64,000 nt of DNA from JBCBSK01 sp965250105 (lineage in GTDB: Bacteria; Pseudomonadota; Alphaproteobacteria; Rhizobiales; Tepidamorphaceae). The stretch's first letter is position 1, and every line of letters starts with the position of its first letter. Under the pieces are notes generated by a model. The model was not told the origin of the DNA, did not search any database, and saw only the letters and a list, made by a program, of their open reading frames with translations. The stretch spans positions 1,922,001 through 1,986,000 of the forward strand of contig OZ252290.1 of assembly GCA_965250105.1 (NCBI GenBank), given 5' to 3'. Below are positions 16,637-25,848 of this stretch, in pieces. A program made the position numbers and the translations under genes.

Positions 16637-17323
16637 TCAGGGCACGAGCTTGTAGCCACCGCCCTCGGTGATCAGAAGCTCGGAATTGGACGGGTCGCGC
16701 TCGATCTTCTGGCGCAGCCGGTAGATATGGGTTTCCAGCGTATGCGTGGTCACGCCCGCATTATAGCCCCACACTTCATGCAGCAGCACGTCGCGGGTAA
16801 TCGCCTTCTCACCGGCGCGATAGAGATATTTCAGGATCGAGGTTTCCTTCTCGGTCAGCCGGACCTTGCCGCCGTCTTCCTTGAGAAGAAGCTTCTGCGC
16901 CGGTTTGAACGAATAGGGACCGATGGCGAAGACGGCGTCCTCGCTCTGTTCGTGCTGGCGCAGTTGCGCGCGGATACGCGCCAGGAGGACGGCGAACCGC
17001 AGCGGCTTGGTGACATAGTCATTGGCGCCCGAATCGAGGCCGAGAATGACGTCGGAATCGGTGTCATGGCCGGTCAGCATGATGATCGGCGCCTTGAACC
17101 CGTTCTTGCGGATGACCTTGCAGGCCTCGCGGCCGTCGAGATCGGGCAGGCCGACATCGAGCAGGATCAGATCGCAGTGTTCACTCTTGGCGCGGTCAAT
17201 GCCGCGCGCGGCGCTGTCGACGGTGGCGGCGCTGAACTCGTCGTTGAGGGTCAGCTGCTCGACGAGGCTTTCGGCGAAATGGGTATCGTCGTCGATGATC
17301 AGGATATGCCGCTCATTGGTCAT
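16637..17323 (-). CDS. cenR: OmpR-type response regulator, CenR-like
   Basis: A 228-residue two-component regulator: receiver domain (residues 1-120) with the acidic pocket IDDD, phospho-acceptor Asp in LILLDVGLPDLDG, the Thr in MLTGHD and Lys in VTKPLRF; then an OmpR winged helix with LTEKETSILKYL, EVWGYN and THTLETHIYRLRQKIE. The RAQLRQHEQSEDAVF linker and the pattern overall fit CenR, the envelope regulator of Caulobacter and Brucella; the name is my inference. I start at the ATG at 17323; the open frame upstream is shadow. Confidence 0.82.
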   Translation of the reverse strand: MTNERHILIIDDDTHFAESLVEQLTLNDEFSAATVDSAARGIDRAKSEHCDLILLDVGLPDLDGREACKVIRKNGFKAPIIMLTGHDTDSDVILGLDSGANDYVTKPLRFAVLLARIRAQLRQHEQSEDAVFAIGPYSFKPAQKLLLKEDGGKVRLTEKETSILKYLYRAGEKAITRDVLLHEVWGYNAGVTTHTLETHIYRLRQKIERDPSNSELLITEGGGYKLVP

Positions 17324-17440
17324 GGCGAACACCGCTCCATTGCACAGCGCGGGGCGAACTGCCGCGCGCAAATCACTATAGCGTGCACTATCTAAGGAAT
17401 GGTATTCGCACTCGCAAATCCGCATGCGGGACGATCCGTC

Positions 17441-17959
17441 ATGAGATCCGACATCGTGGTGCACGCACTTCCCGGCGATCCGAGGCGCGGCATTCTGGAG
17501 ATCGGCGGCTGGACCGTGCCATGCGCGCTCGGCCGTGGCGGCATTAGCGCCGTCAAGCGCGAAGGCGACGGACGGACACCGCGCGCGCCGCTGGCCTTGC
17601 GGGGGCTGCATTTCCGGGCCGACAGGCTGCCGCGTCCGACGACCGGCCTTCCAACCCGCGCCATCCGCGCCACCGACGGCTGGTGCGACGATCCGGGCCA
17701 TCCGGCCTATAACCGGCTGGTCGACAAACCGTTCCCGGCGCGCCATGAAGACATGTGGCGGTCGGACGGACTTTACGATCTTGTGATCGAACTCGGCTGG
17801 AACGACGATCCGCCGCTTCCCGAATCCGGCAGCGCGATCTTCCTGCATGTCGCGCGCGATCACCTCCAGCCGACGGAAGGCTGTATCGCGCTTCGAAAGG
17901 CCGATCTGTGGCGCCTTGTCGGCCGGATCGGGCCCGACACCCGGCTTTTCGTTCGATAA
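17441..17959 (+). CDS. L,D-transpeptidase family (YkuD-like) protein
   Basis: Predicted cell-wall enzyme of 172 residues. The C-terminal half has the YkuD-type active site, with His in FLHVARD and Cys in TEGCIALRKADL. It starts with RSDIVVHALPG and has the ALGRGGI(S)AVKREGDGRTP stretch seen in YafK/ErfK-like proteins. No signal peptide is evident, unusual for a periplasmic enzyme; an in-frame ATG at 17399 would add 14 residues but no clear signal. It diverges from the response regulator. Confidence 0.75.
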   Translation: MRSDIVVHALPGDPRRGILEIGGWTVPCALGRGGISAVKREGDGRTPRAPLALRGLHFRADRLPRPTTGLPTRAIRATDGWCDDPGHPAYNRLVDKPFPARHEDMWRSDGLYDLVIELGWNDDPPLPESGSAIFLHVARDHLQPTEGCIALRKADLWRLVGRIGPDTRLFVR

Positions 17960-17996
17960 CCGATGGCGACCGGCACAGGCCTGCGGTCGCATGATG

Positions 17997-18677
17997 CTAA
18001 GGTCGGCCGGTCCGCGCGCCGAAGATGGCGCTACCGACCCGGACATGGCTCGCGCCCAGTTCTACCGCCTGTTCGAAATCGGCGCTCATCCCCATGCTGA
18101 CCGTAGCGAGACCAAGCTCGTCGGCGAGCCGCTTGAGCAGCGCGAAATGCGGCGGAGCCTGATCGTCGATCGGCGGAATGCACATCAACCCGGCGATATC
18201 GAGCCCGTGGACCGTGCGACAGCGGGCGACGAAATCCGCTGTTTCGGACGGCGCGATACCCGCTTTTTGCGGCTCCTCGCCGGTATTGACCTGAACGAGA
18301 AGGGTCGGCCGGCGGTCCTGGCGCGCCATCTCGCCGGCGAGTGCTGTGGCGATCTTGTCGCGGTCGACGGTCTGGATGACGTCGAACAGGGCGACCGCCT
18401 CCTTCGCCTTGTTCGACTGCAGAGGCCCGATGAGATGCAGTTCGAGGTCGGGATAGCGCTCCCGGAGCGCCGGCCACTTGCCGGCCGCTTCCTGGACCCG
18501 GTTCTCGCCGAACACCCGATGGCCCGCCGCCAGCACCGGGTCGATGACGTCCGCGTCATAGGTCTTGGTCACCGCGACCAGTGTCGTGGCGCCGGCGTCG
18601 CGACCGGCATCGCGCTCGGCGCGGCGGATGCGGGTCGTGATCTCGGCGAGACGGTCGATAGCGGTTTCGGCGGGCAT
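17997..18677 (-). CDS. YggS-family pyridoxal phosphate homeostasis protein
   Basis: A 226-residue PLP-binding TIM-barrel protein (YggS/PROSC) that buffers cytosolic PLP. Marks: LVAVTKTYDADVI with the PLP lysine (K in VTKT), FGENRVQEA, LHLIGPLQSNKAK, VQVNTGEEPQKAGI, SMGMSADFEQAVELG and HVRVGSAIFG at the phosphate site. I start at the ATG at 18677. The frame upstream stays open for over 700 codons antisense to leuS but is only a composition shadow. Divergent from leuS. Confidence 0.93.
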   Translation of the reverse strand: MPAETAIDRLAEITTRIRRAERDAGRDAGATTLVAVTKTYDADVIDPVLAAGHRVFGENRVQEAAGKWPALRERYPDLELHLIGPLQSNKAKEAVALFDVIQTVDRDKIATALAGEMARQDRRPTLLVQVNTGEEPQKAGIAPSETADFVARCRTVHGLDIAGLMCIPPIDDQAPPHFALLKRLADELGLATVSMGMSADFEQAVELGASHVRVGSAIFGARTGRP

Positions 18678-18893
18678 GGCGGTCCTCTCGAGCGGATCCC
18701 GACACGGCGCAAGGCTCAAGGCCCGCGCCAAGGAACGGGCGGCGGGCTTGGCGGGGCGCATCGGTTGGATTATGCATCGCACACAAAGCCCTGTCCGCGC
18801 ATCCCCCAGATGGATATCGCGGATTTCGCCGCGACGGACGACCCGACCACCCCGGCACGCGGCGCATGACGCATGCGAAGGAGTTCCGGCCTG

Positions 18894-21515
18894 ATGGCCA
18901 TCGAACGATACAATGCCCGCGCCTCGGAGCCGAAATGGCAGGCGGTCTGGGACGACCAGAACGTCTTCAAGAGCACGACCGACCCGTCGCGGCCGAAATA
19001 CTATGTCCTTGAGATGTTTCCCTATCCCTCGGGGAAGATCCATATCGGACATGGCCGCAACTATGTGATGGGCGATGTCGTGGCGCGCTTCCGCCGCGCC
19101 CAGGGCTTCAACGTCATGCACCCGATGGGCTGGGATGCGTTCGGCCTGCCGGCGGAGAACGCGGCGATCGAGCGTGGCGTCCATCCCGAAGCCTGGACGC
19201 GCGAGAACATCGCCACCATGAAGAGCCAGCTCAAGCTGCTCGGCCTCTCGCTCGACTGGGACCGTGAAGTGGCGACCTGCGATGCCGATTATTACAAGCA
19301 TCAGCAGAAGATGTTCGTCGACTTCTTCAGGCTCGGCCTCGCCTATCGCAAGGAGAGCGAGGTCAACTGGGACCCGGTCGAGAACTGCGTTTTGGCCAAT
19401 GAACAAGTCATCGACGGACGCGGCTGGCGGTCCGGCGCGCTGGTGGAAAAGCGGCGCCTGCCGCAATGGGCGTTCAAGATCACGGCCTATGCGGACGACC
19501 TTTTGGCCACGATCGCGGAGCTCGACCGCTGGCCCGAAAAGGTCCGGCTGATGCAGACCAACTGGATCGGCCGCTCGGAAGGGCTGACCTTTTCCTTCGC
19601 GCTCGAAACCGAGGACGGAACCCCCGTCGACGAGCGGCTGACGGTCTATACGACGCGGCACGACACGATCTTCGGCGCGAGCTTCTGCGCGGTCTCGCCG
19701 GATCATCCGCTGATCGAGCGGCTGGCGCGCGACAATGCCGATCTCGATGCGTTCCGGCGCGACTTCGACGCGCTCGGCACCAGCGAGGAAGTGATCGAAC
19801 GCACCGAAAAGCGTGGCCTGACAACCGGCCTCTATGCGGTGCATCCCTTCCGCCCCGATGTGAGGCTGCCGGTCTATGCGGCGAATTTCGTGCTCATGGG
19901 CTATGGCGAAGGCGCCGTCTTCGGCTGCCCGGCGCATGACCAGCGCGACCTCGATTTCGCCCGCAAATACGACCTGCCAGTGATCCCGGTCGTCGCGCCG
20001 GAAGGGTCCGACGCGGCCGCCTTCGAGATCGGCGACGAAGCCTTTCTCGACAAGGATGCCGGCTCGGTGCGCCTGATCAATTCGGCCTTTCTCGACGGCA
20101 TGACCGTGGCCGAGGCCAAGGAGGCGGTGGCACACCGCTTCGAGGATCTCGGCACCGGCGCGCGCACGGTGAATTTCCGGCTGCGCGATTGGGGCATTTC
20201 GCGGCAACGCTATTGGGGCTGTCCGATCCCGATGATCCATTGCCCCGAATGCGGGGTCGTGCCGGTGCCCGATGCCGACCTGCCGGTGCGGCTGCCCGAG
20301 GATGTCACCTTCGGCGAGGCGGGCAACCCGCTCGACCAGCATCCGACATGGAAACAGGTCACCTGTCCGAGCTGCGGCGGACCCGCCGAGCGCGAAACCG
20401 ACACGATGGATACCTTCGTCGATTCGTCGTGGTATTTCGCCCGCTTCTGCTCGCCAACCGCCGAGGATCTGCCCGTCGAAAAGGCCGATGTCGATTACTG
20501 GCTCCCCGTCGACCAGTATATCGGTGGGGTCGAACACGCAATCCTGCACCTTCTCTATTCGCGCTTCTTCACCCGCGCCATGCGCGAGGCCGGCTATGTC
20601 GATCTCGCCGAACCCTTTGCCGGACTGTTCACGCAAGGGATGATCACCCACGAGACCTACCGGACCGAGGCGGGCTGGCAATTTCCCGAGGACATCGAGC
20701 GCCGTGACGACGGCACCGTCACAACCAGGGACGGAACGCCGGTCACCGTGGGCCCGGCGGAGAAGATGTCGAAGTCGAAGCGCAATGTGGTGTCGCCGGA
20801 GTCGCTGGTCGACACCTATGGCGTCGACGCGGCGCGCTGGTTCATGCTGTCCGACACCCCGCCCGAGCGCGACAGCGAATGGACCCAAGCCGGCATCGAA
20901 GGCGCCTGGCGGCTGGTTCAGCGCATCTGGCGCACCGTCAACGAGGCGATCGAGCGCGGCGCGCCGGCCGATGCCGCTGCGCCCTTAGCCGTGAGCGCCG
21001 ATGCCGTCACCATGCGCCGGGCGACCCATCGCGCCATCGCCCAGATCACCGACGACATCGAGCGGCTGCGTTTCAATGTCGCGATCGCGCATCTCTATGA
21101 ACTGGTGAACACGCTGGCCGGCAGCCTGTCGCAAACCAAGGCCAAAAGCGCGGACGCTTTGCCGGACGGGCTCGTCTGGGCCTGGCGCGAAGCCGCCGAG
21201 GCGCTTGTCCTATTGTCGGCGCCGATGGTGCCGCATCTCGCCGAAGAATGCTGGCAGGCGCTGGGCAAGGACGGGCTCGTCGTGTTGATGCCCTGGCCGA
21301 AGGCCGATCCGGCGCTTCTCGAAACCAACACCATCACCCTGCCCGTCCAGGTCAATGGCAAGAAGCGCGACGAGCTGACCATTGCCCGTGACGCCGATAG
21401 CGGTCAAATTGAAGCCGCCGTCCTGGAATTGGATGGCGTTCGGCGCGCGCTCGGCGAGAAGGCGCCGCGCAAGGTCATCGTGGTGCCCGAGAGGATCGTC
21501 AATGTCGTCGCGTAA
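18894..21515 (+). CDS. leuS: Leucyl-tRNA synthetase
   Basis: Class I aminoacyl-tRNA synthetase, 873 residues. The HIGH motif is in PSGKIHIGHGRNYVMGD (near residue 48), the CP1 editing domain covers about 220-420, a Cys-pair zinc-like insertion follows (CPECG and CPSCGG), and the KMSKS loop is EKMSKSKRN near 632. The anticodon-binding and C-terminal domains are complete. I chose the ATG at 18894, downstream of AAGGAG; an ATG at 18873 is in frame. The end overlaps the lptE start by 14 bases, indicating coupled translation. Confidence 0.97.
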   Translation: MAIERYNARASEPKWQAVWDDQNVFKSTTDPSRPKYYVLEMFPYPSGKIHIGHGRNYVMGDVVARFRRAQGFNVMHPMGWDAFGLPAENAAIERGVHPEAWTRENIATMKSQLKLLGLSLDWDREVATCDADYYKHQQKMFVDFFRLGLAYRKESEVNWDPVENCVLANEQVIDGRGWRSGALVEKRRLPQWAFKITAYADDLLATIAELDRWPEKVRLMQTNWIGRSEGLTFSFALETEDGTPVDERLTVYTTRHDTIFGASFCAVSPDHPLIERLARDNADLDAFRRDFDALGTSEEVIERTEKRGLTTGLYAVHPFRPDVRLPVYAANFVLMGYGEGAVFGCPAHDQRDLDFARKYDLPVIPVVAPEGSDAAAFEIGDEAFLDKDAGSVRLINSAFLDGMTVAEAKEAVAHRFEDLGTGARTVNFRLRDWGISRQRYWGCPIPMIHCPECGVVPVPDADLPVRLPEDVTFGEAGNPLDQHPTWKQVTCPSCGGPAERETDTMDTFVDSSWYFARFCSPTAEDLPVEKADVDYWLPVDQYIGGVEHAILHLLYSRFFTRAMREAGYVDLAEPFAGLFTQGMITHETYRTEAGWQFPEDIERRDDGTVTTRDGTPVTVGPAEKMSKSKRNVVSPESLVDTYGVDAARWFMLSDTPPERDSEWTQAGIEGAWRLVQRIWRTVNEAIERGAPADAAAPLAVSADAVTMRRATHRAIAQITDDIERLRFNVAIAHLYELVNTLAGSLSQTKAKSADALPDGLVWAWREAAEALVLLSAPMVPHLAEECWQALGKDGLVVLMPWPKADPALLETNTITLPVQVNGKKRDELTIARDADSGQIEAAVLELDGVRRALGEKAPRKVIVVPERIVNVVA

Positions 21516-22179
21516 ACCGGTTCATATCTGGACACGGCGCCGGTTCGTCGCCGCCGCGACCACGTCGGTCGCCGCTGCCCTCGCCGGCTGCGGCTTCCAG
21601 CCGGTCTATGGCGATGGCGGCTTCGACAATCCGACGACCGTCGTCGATCAGCGCTTCGCCATGATCGACGTCGCACCGGCCGAAGGCCGTGTCGGGCAAA
21701 GACTGCGCAACGAACTCCTGTTCCGCATGGGCCGCGGCGGCAATCCGAGCAATGTCGTCGACGGCAGCCAGACGCTATTCCTGCGCGTCACCTCGCGCAC
21801 CAATGACGTGTCGATCAGCAATGTCTCGGGCCGTCCGCGCGGCAGTATCGTGACCGTCACGGCGAGCTATCATCTCGTCGAGGACGGCAGCGGCGCGCCG
21901 CAGGCCGAGATCGTGCGCACCGAACCCCTGGCGAATGAGGAAGACGACGAACTGTTCGAGAATGTCGATGCCGCCGAACGCACCACGGAGCGCGTGACGC
22001 TGACGCGCGGCGAAGGCGTCCTCTATCAGGGCCGGCGCTTCCGCCAGGCATCCTTCGACTGGATCGACCAGCGCTTCGCCAATGACCGCGCCGAGATCGA
22101 CGCGCAGAACCGCGCCGCGACCGAGCTGGCCCAGGACATCTATCTCGAACTCGCCGCCTTCCTGAAATCGCAGGGCTGA
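21502..22179 (+). CDS. lptE: LPS-assembly lipoprotein LptE
   Basis: Outer-membrane lipoprotein that plugs LptD in LPS transport. The 225-residue protein has a positively charged N-terminus, a hydrophobic helix and the lipobox ALAGC with the lipidated Cys near residue 29, followed by GFQPVYG, the typical LptE start. The rest is poorly conserved but shows the family's RLRNEL and repeated beta pattern. Position between leuS and holA is the standard one. The ATG overlaps the end of leuS. Confidence 0.88.
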   Translation: MSSRKPVHIWTRRRFVAAATTSVAAALAGCGFQPVYGDGGFDNPTTVVDQRFAMIDVAPAEGRVGQRLRNELLFRMGRGGNPSNVVDGSQTLFLRVTSRTNDVSISNVSGRPRGSIVTVTASYHLVEDGSGAPQAEIVRTEPLANEEDDELFENVDAAERTTERVTLTRGEGVLYQGRRFRQASFDWIDQRFANDRAEIDAQNRAATELAQDIYLELAAFLKSQG

Positions 22180-22235
22180 TACAAGCTCTGGACCGACATA
22201 ATCCTAGGTCCTAGTGAGGATAGGGGGCCGCGATC

Positions 22236-23276
22236 ATGGTGGCCTTGAAAGGCGGGGAGATCGAGCGCTTCGTCCGCGCGCCCCGCAAGGATTGCCTTCT
22301 GATCCTCGTTTATGGCCCCGATGCGGGCCTGGTCGGCGAGCGCGCGCGCTTGATCGCGACGACCCTGCTCGACGGATCCGACGATCCCTTCGCCCGCGCC
22401 GATCTTGACCCGGCCGCCATCGCCGCCGATCCCGGCCGGCTGGTCGACGAAGCCGGCATGTTGCCACCCTTCGGCGGACGCCGGGTAGTTCATGTCCGGC
22501 GCGGCGACGGCGCCCTGGCGCCAGCGGCAACCGCGCTTCTCGACAGCGCCGTCGACGGCGCCAGCGTGGTCATCGAACAGGGGGATCTGCGCCGCGACGC
22601 GCCCTTGCGCAAGCTCGCCGAAAAGCACAAGAACGCCGTGGCACTACCCTGTTATGCGGATACCGACGCGAGTATCGGCACGCTGATCGATGATCAGCTC
22701 GCCGCGTTCGGCCTGTTGATCGACCGCGACGCGAAAAGCGCGCTGACCGATCTCCTCGGCGGCGACCGGCTGGCCTCGCGCAACGAACTCGAAAAGCTCT
22801 GTCTCTATGCCAGTGGCAAGGAACGCGTCGAGCTGTCGGATATCGAAGCGATCTGCGGCGATGCCGCGAGCCTCGAACTCGACGGCTTCATCGATGCGGT
22901 GGGTCTTGGCGACGTGGCCGAAGCCGACCGCCAGCTCGGCCGCCTTCTGCAAAGCGGACAGGCCCCACAGGCGCTGATCTCGGCGCTCAACCGTCACTTC
23001 GATCTGCTGCGCCTCTTGCGCCGCGCCATCGATCAGGGGCAAACGGCGGAAGCGGCGTTGAAATCGGTCCGCCCGCCGATCTTCTTCCGCCGGGAAAAAG
23101 CTGTCCGGCAGCAGGTTCTGCGCTGGCCGCTCGCGGCGTTGGAGCGCGCCCGCGACACGCTCGGCCGGACCGATCTCGACAGTCGCAGGCAGGGCGATCT
23201 CGGGGAGACCCTGCTGGCCCGCACCGTCTTAAGCCTTGCCGCAGAAGGCCGTCGGCTGGCACGCGGAAACGCCTAG
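22236..23276 (+). CDS. holA: DNA polymerase III subunit delta
   Basis: Clamp-loader subunit that opens the beta sliding clamp. The 346-residue protein has an N-terminal AAA-like domain (LILVYGPDAGLVGERARLI, a degenerate P-loop, as expected for delta), the DEAGMLPPFGGRRVVHVR block, SRNELEKLCLYA, and the C-terminal collar domain (FRREKAVRQQVLRW). Follows lptE by 56 bases; convergent with parB. Confidence 0.92.
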   Translation: MVALKGGEIERFVRAPRKDCLLILVYGPDAGLVGERARLIATTLLDGSDDPFARADLDPAAIAADPGRLVDEAGMLPPFGGRRVVHVRRGDGALAPAATALLDSAVDGASVVIEQGDLRRDAPLRKLAEKHKNAVALPCYADTDASIGTLIDDQLAAFGLLIDRDAKSALTDLLGGDRLASRNELEKLCLYASGKERVELSDIEAICGDAASLELDGFIDAVGLGDVAEADRQLGRLLQSGQAPQALISALNRHFDLLRLLRRAIDQGQTAEAALKSVRPPIFFRREKAVRQQVLRWPLAALERARDTLGRTDLDSRRQGDLGETLLARTVLSLAAEGRRLARGNA

Positions 23277-23297
23277 CTTATTGAAAAATATGGTAAA

Positions 23298-24209
23298 TTA
23301 CATCACCTCGGGCAGTGATGCCAGGCGCCGGCAGATATCGTCGAGCTGTTCCAGGCTCTTATAGGTCAACGCGATCTGCCCGCCCTTGTCACCACGGTCG
23401 CGGATATCGACCGTCAGGCCCAGCGCGTCTTCGAGCCGTTTTTCGAGCGCGCGCGTATCGGCATCCTTCGCCTTGGCCTTGGGTCGCGCCGGCGCCGCGT
23501 CGCGCCTTTGCTGCAACAACTCGGCCTCGCGCACCGACAGACCCTTCTGAACGATCTCCATGGCGATCGCCTCGGCCGCCTCATGGCCGATCAGCGTGCG
23601 GGCATGACCGGCCGAGAGCGCGCCACCGCGCAACAGGTCGAGCACGCCTTGCGGCAGTTTCAGAAGCCGCAGCGTGTTGGCGACATGGCTGCGGCTCTTG
23701 CCGATCACATCGCCGAGTTCGCCCTGCGAATAGGTGAACTCGGTCATAAGCCGCTCATAGCCGAGCGCTTCCTCGACGGGATTGAGATCGGCGCGCTGCA
23801 CGTTCTCGATGATGGCGAGTTCGAGCGCCTGCTTGTCGCTTGCCTCGACCACCATGATCGGCACGTCATGCAGGCCGGCGCGCTGCGCCGCCCGCCATCG
23901 CCGTTCGCCGGCGATGATCTCGAAACGGCTGCTATCACCGGGCTTGCGCCGCACCGCAATGGGCTGGACCAGGCCATGCGTCCTGATCGACGCGGCCAAT
24001 TCCTCGAGGTCCTCGACGACGAAATCGCGTCGCGGATTGCGTGGATTGGGATCGAGATCGACGATCGCCGCTCGCTGGGTCGTCCCGGCCGTGCCCGACG
24101 GCCGCGCGGCATCACCCGACGCGCCGTCCCGGCCTGAGGCCGGCGTCGCATCACCGATCAGCGCCGCCAGGCCGCGGCCGAGCCGCTTGGTCGCTTCGCG
24201 TTCCGCCAT
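23298..24209 (-). CDS. parB: Chromosome partitioning protein ParB
   Basis: CTP-dependent clamp that loads at parS and spreads to form the segregation complex. The 303-residue protein begins with the ParA-stimulating RLGRGLAALIGD, then the CTP/arginine-rich box GERRWRAA near residue 103, ENVQRADLNPVEEA, the helix-turn-helix GELGDVIGKSRSHVANTLRLL, LSAGHARTLIG and a C-terminal dimerisation domain. Follows parA by 8 bases. Three parS sites lie 1.6-3.5 kb upstream. Confidence 0.96.
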   Translation of the reverse strand: MAEREATKRLGRGLAALIGDATPASGRDGASGDAARPSGTAGTTQRAAIVDLDPNPRNPRRDFVVEDLEELAASIRTHGLVQPIAVRRKPGDSSRFEIIAGERRWRAAQRAGLHDVPIMVVEASDKQALELAIIENVQRADLNPVEEALGYERLMTEFTYSQGELGDVIGKSRSHVANTLRLLKLPQGVLDLLRGGALSAGHARTLIGHEAAEAIAMEIVQKGLSVREAELLQQRRDAAPARPKAKAKDADTRALEKRLEDALGLTVDIRDRGDKGGQIALTYKSLEQLDDICRRLASLPEVM

Positions 24210-24217
24210 GATGCGCC

Positions 24218-25030
24218 TCAGGCCGCCTGCAGCGCGCGCTCGCGGGCGATCACTTCCGATGCGAGCCGGATATAGGCCTGGCTGCCGGCGCAGCCGACAT
24301 CGTAAAGCAATACCGGCTTGCCGAAGGAGGGCGCTTCCGACACCCGCACATTGCGCGGAATGACGGTCTCGTAGACACTCTGGCCCATGGTATCGCGGAC
24401 ATCAGCAACCACTTGATTCGCAAGGGAATTCCGCTTGTCAAACATGGTCATGACGATACCCTGGATCGTCAGCTTCGGATTAAGCGTCTGCTGCACATGT
24501 TCAACGGTCTTGAGGAGCTGGCTCAGGCCTTCGAGCGCGAAGAACTCGCATTGCAACGGCACGATGATGGCATCGGCTGCCGCCAAGGCGTTGATCGACA
24601 AAAGGTTGAGCGAGGGCGGACAGTCGATCAGGACATAGCTATAGGGCGCCGGACGCCCCGCCGCCGTCGTGCCGCCGCCAAGCGCCGCCAGCGGATCACG
24701 CAGCCGGAAGGCCCGGTCGGACATGGCCGCGATCTGCTGCTCGAAGCCCAAGAGATCGAGCGTCGAGGGCACGAGATCGAGATTGGGCACATTGGTTTTC
24801 ACCACCGCGTCTGCGAGGCCGACATGGCCCATCAGGACGTCGAAGGACGAGGCCGACACCTCGTTGCGGTCGACCCCGAGGCCGGTGGACGCATTGCCCT
24901 GCGGATCGAGATCGGCGATCAGAACTTGCTCACCGATCGCCGCGAGCGCGGTTCCGAGATTGATCGCCGTGGTCGTCTTGCCGACACCACCCTTCTGGTT
25001 GGCGATGGCGAGAATGCGCGGTTGCGACAC
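24218..25030 (-). CDS. parA: Chromosome partitioning ATPase ParA
   Basis: Deviant-Walker ATPase whose DNA-bound gradient moves ParB-parS complexes. The 270-residue protein has the Walker A' KGGVGKTTTAINLG at residue 13, the A'' DLDPQGNASTG, switch DCPPSLNLLSINAL and an MTMFDKRNSLA block. Operon with parB. Upstream, 25081-25181 carries two palindromic repeats between parA and rsmG. Confidence 0.97.
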   Translation of the reverse strand: MSQPRILAIANQKGGVGKTTTAINLGTALAAIGEQVLIADLDPQGNASTGLGVDRNEVSASSFDVLMGHVGLADAVVKTNVPNLDLVPSTLDLLGFEQQIAAMSDRAFRLRDPLAALGGGTTAAGRPAPYSYVLIDCPPSLNLLSINALAAADAIIVPLQCEFFALEGLSQLLKTVEHVQQTLNPKLTIQGIVMTMFDKRNSLANQVVADVRDTMGQSVYETVIPRNVRVSEAPSFGKPVLLYDVGCAGSQAYIRLASEVIARERALQAA

Positions 25031-25080
25031 GGATCGTCTCTCCCAAGATTATCCCTGGCTTGGCTCGACTTGGCCCAACC

Positions 25081-25181
25081 AGAGCATTTGCGGTGAACTT
25101 CAGTTCCTCGCAAGTGCTCTAACGATTCATTTCCCGCAACTCCAGGCGCGAAAACGGTTCCCACTCCCGCTGGAATTGCTC
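25081..25181. repeat. Pair of Rhizobiales-type palindromic repeats
   Basis: First unit: AGAGCATTTGCG (25081-25092) against CGCAAGTGCTCT (25109-25120); the one mismatch is a U-G wobble in RNA, and an inner GAAC-TTCA-GTTC hairpin extends the stem. Second unit: GCAACTCCAG (25136-25145) against CTGGAATTGC (25170-25179), whose reverse strand reads GAGCA...AGTGG..AACCG.TTTTCG, a pattern abundant in Rhizobiales intergenic palindromes. They may protect or end the mRNA between rsmG and parA. Confidence 0.7.
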
Positions 25182-25188
25182 CAGGCCC

Positions 25189-25842
25189 TTAGGCGACCGA
25201 CAGACGCGCCGCATCCCGAACGACGACGATACGGGCATCGGGAGCGGTCATGCTGTCGTGAAGAACCGCGCTCATTGTCCAGGATTGACGGGCCAGGGTC
25301 AATTCCGCTGCAGCGTTTTTCCCCTTGTGAAAGAGCCCGACCGCCCCCGCCGACAGCGCAGGCGACGCGAGATCGAGAAGATCTGCGAGCGGCGCCAGCG
25401 CCCGGCTCGTGACGACGGACAGGCGCCCGGCGATCAGCGGCAGGGATGTTTCAATCGCGGCGTTTTCGACCGTGACATCGAGATCGAGATCGCGCGCGAC
25501 CGTTCTTAGAAAAGCGCATTTCTTGGCGTTCTTCTCGATCAGAAAGACCTGGCGCGGAGCGGGATCGATGATAGCGAGGACCAGGCCGGGAAAGCCCGCG
25601 CCGGAGCCGAGATCGCAGAGATCCCCGACGTCCGGCAGAAAGGGCAGAAGCTGCGCGCTGTCCAGCACATGCCGGCGCCAAGCGACGGACAGCGTGTCGG
25701 CCGACACGAGATTGATCCGGCGCTGCCAGACGCCCAATAGGTCGACGCAATGATCGAGCCTGTCCAGCGTTTCACGTGAAACGCCGAAGCGCTGCCGCAA
25801 GAGATCCTGCGCTCGCCGGCGATCATCGGGATCGATGCGCAT
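25189..25842 (-). CDS. rsmG: 16S rRNA (guanine527-N7)-methyltransferase RsmG
   Basis: SAM-dependent methyltransferase for 16S rRNA G527, formerly GidB. The 217-residue protein has the SAM-binding motif CDLGSGAGFPGLVLAI near residue 70, IEKNAKKCAFL and a VTSRALAPL block. The codons for GVSRETL near residue 20 contain a parS core, as in many bacteria. It follows mnmG by 6 bases in the gid-par cluster. Confidence 0.95.
   Translation of the reverse strand: MRIDPDDRRRAQDLLRQRFGVSRETLDRLDHCVDLLGVWQRRINLVSADTLSVAWRRHVLDSAQLLPFLPDVGDLCDLGSGAGFPGLVLAIIDPAPRQVFLIEKNAKKCAFLRTVARDLDLDVTVENAAIETSLPLIAGRLSVVTSRALAPLADLLDLASPALSAGAVGLFHKGKNAAAELTLARQSWTMSAVLHDSMTAPDARIVVVRDAARLSVA
25768..25783. other. parS site 1 (within rsmG)
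   Basis: CGTTTCACGTGAAACG is a perfect palindrome matching the parS consensus TGTTTCACGTGAAACA at 14 of 16 positions, differing only at the outer pair. It lies in the rsmG coding sequence. Confidence 0.85.
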
Positions 25843-25848
25843 CCGTGA

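Noticed and set aside
17378..17391. Operator palindrome between the CenR-like gene and the L,D-transpeptidase gene
   Set aside because: ATAGCGTGCACTAT pairs at only 5 of 7 positions; chance cannot be excluded.
18678..20888. A 737-codon open upstream extension of the YggS frame, antisense to leuS
   Set aside because: Arg/Gly/Asp-rich translation mirrors leuS codons; leuS is certain, and the YggS family N-terminus is at 18677.
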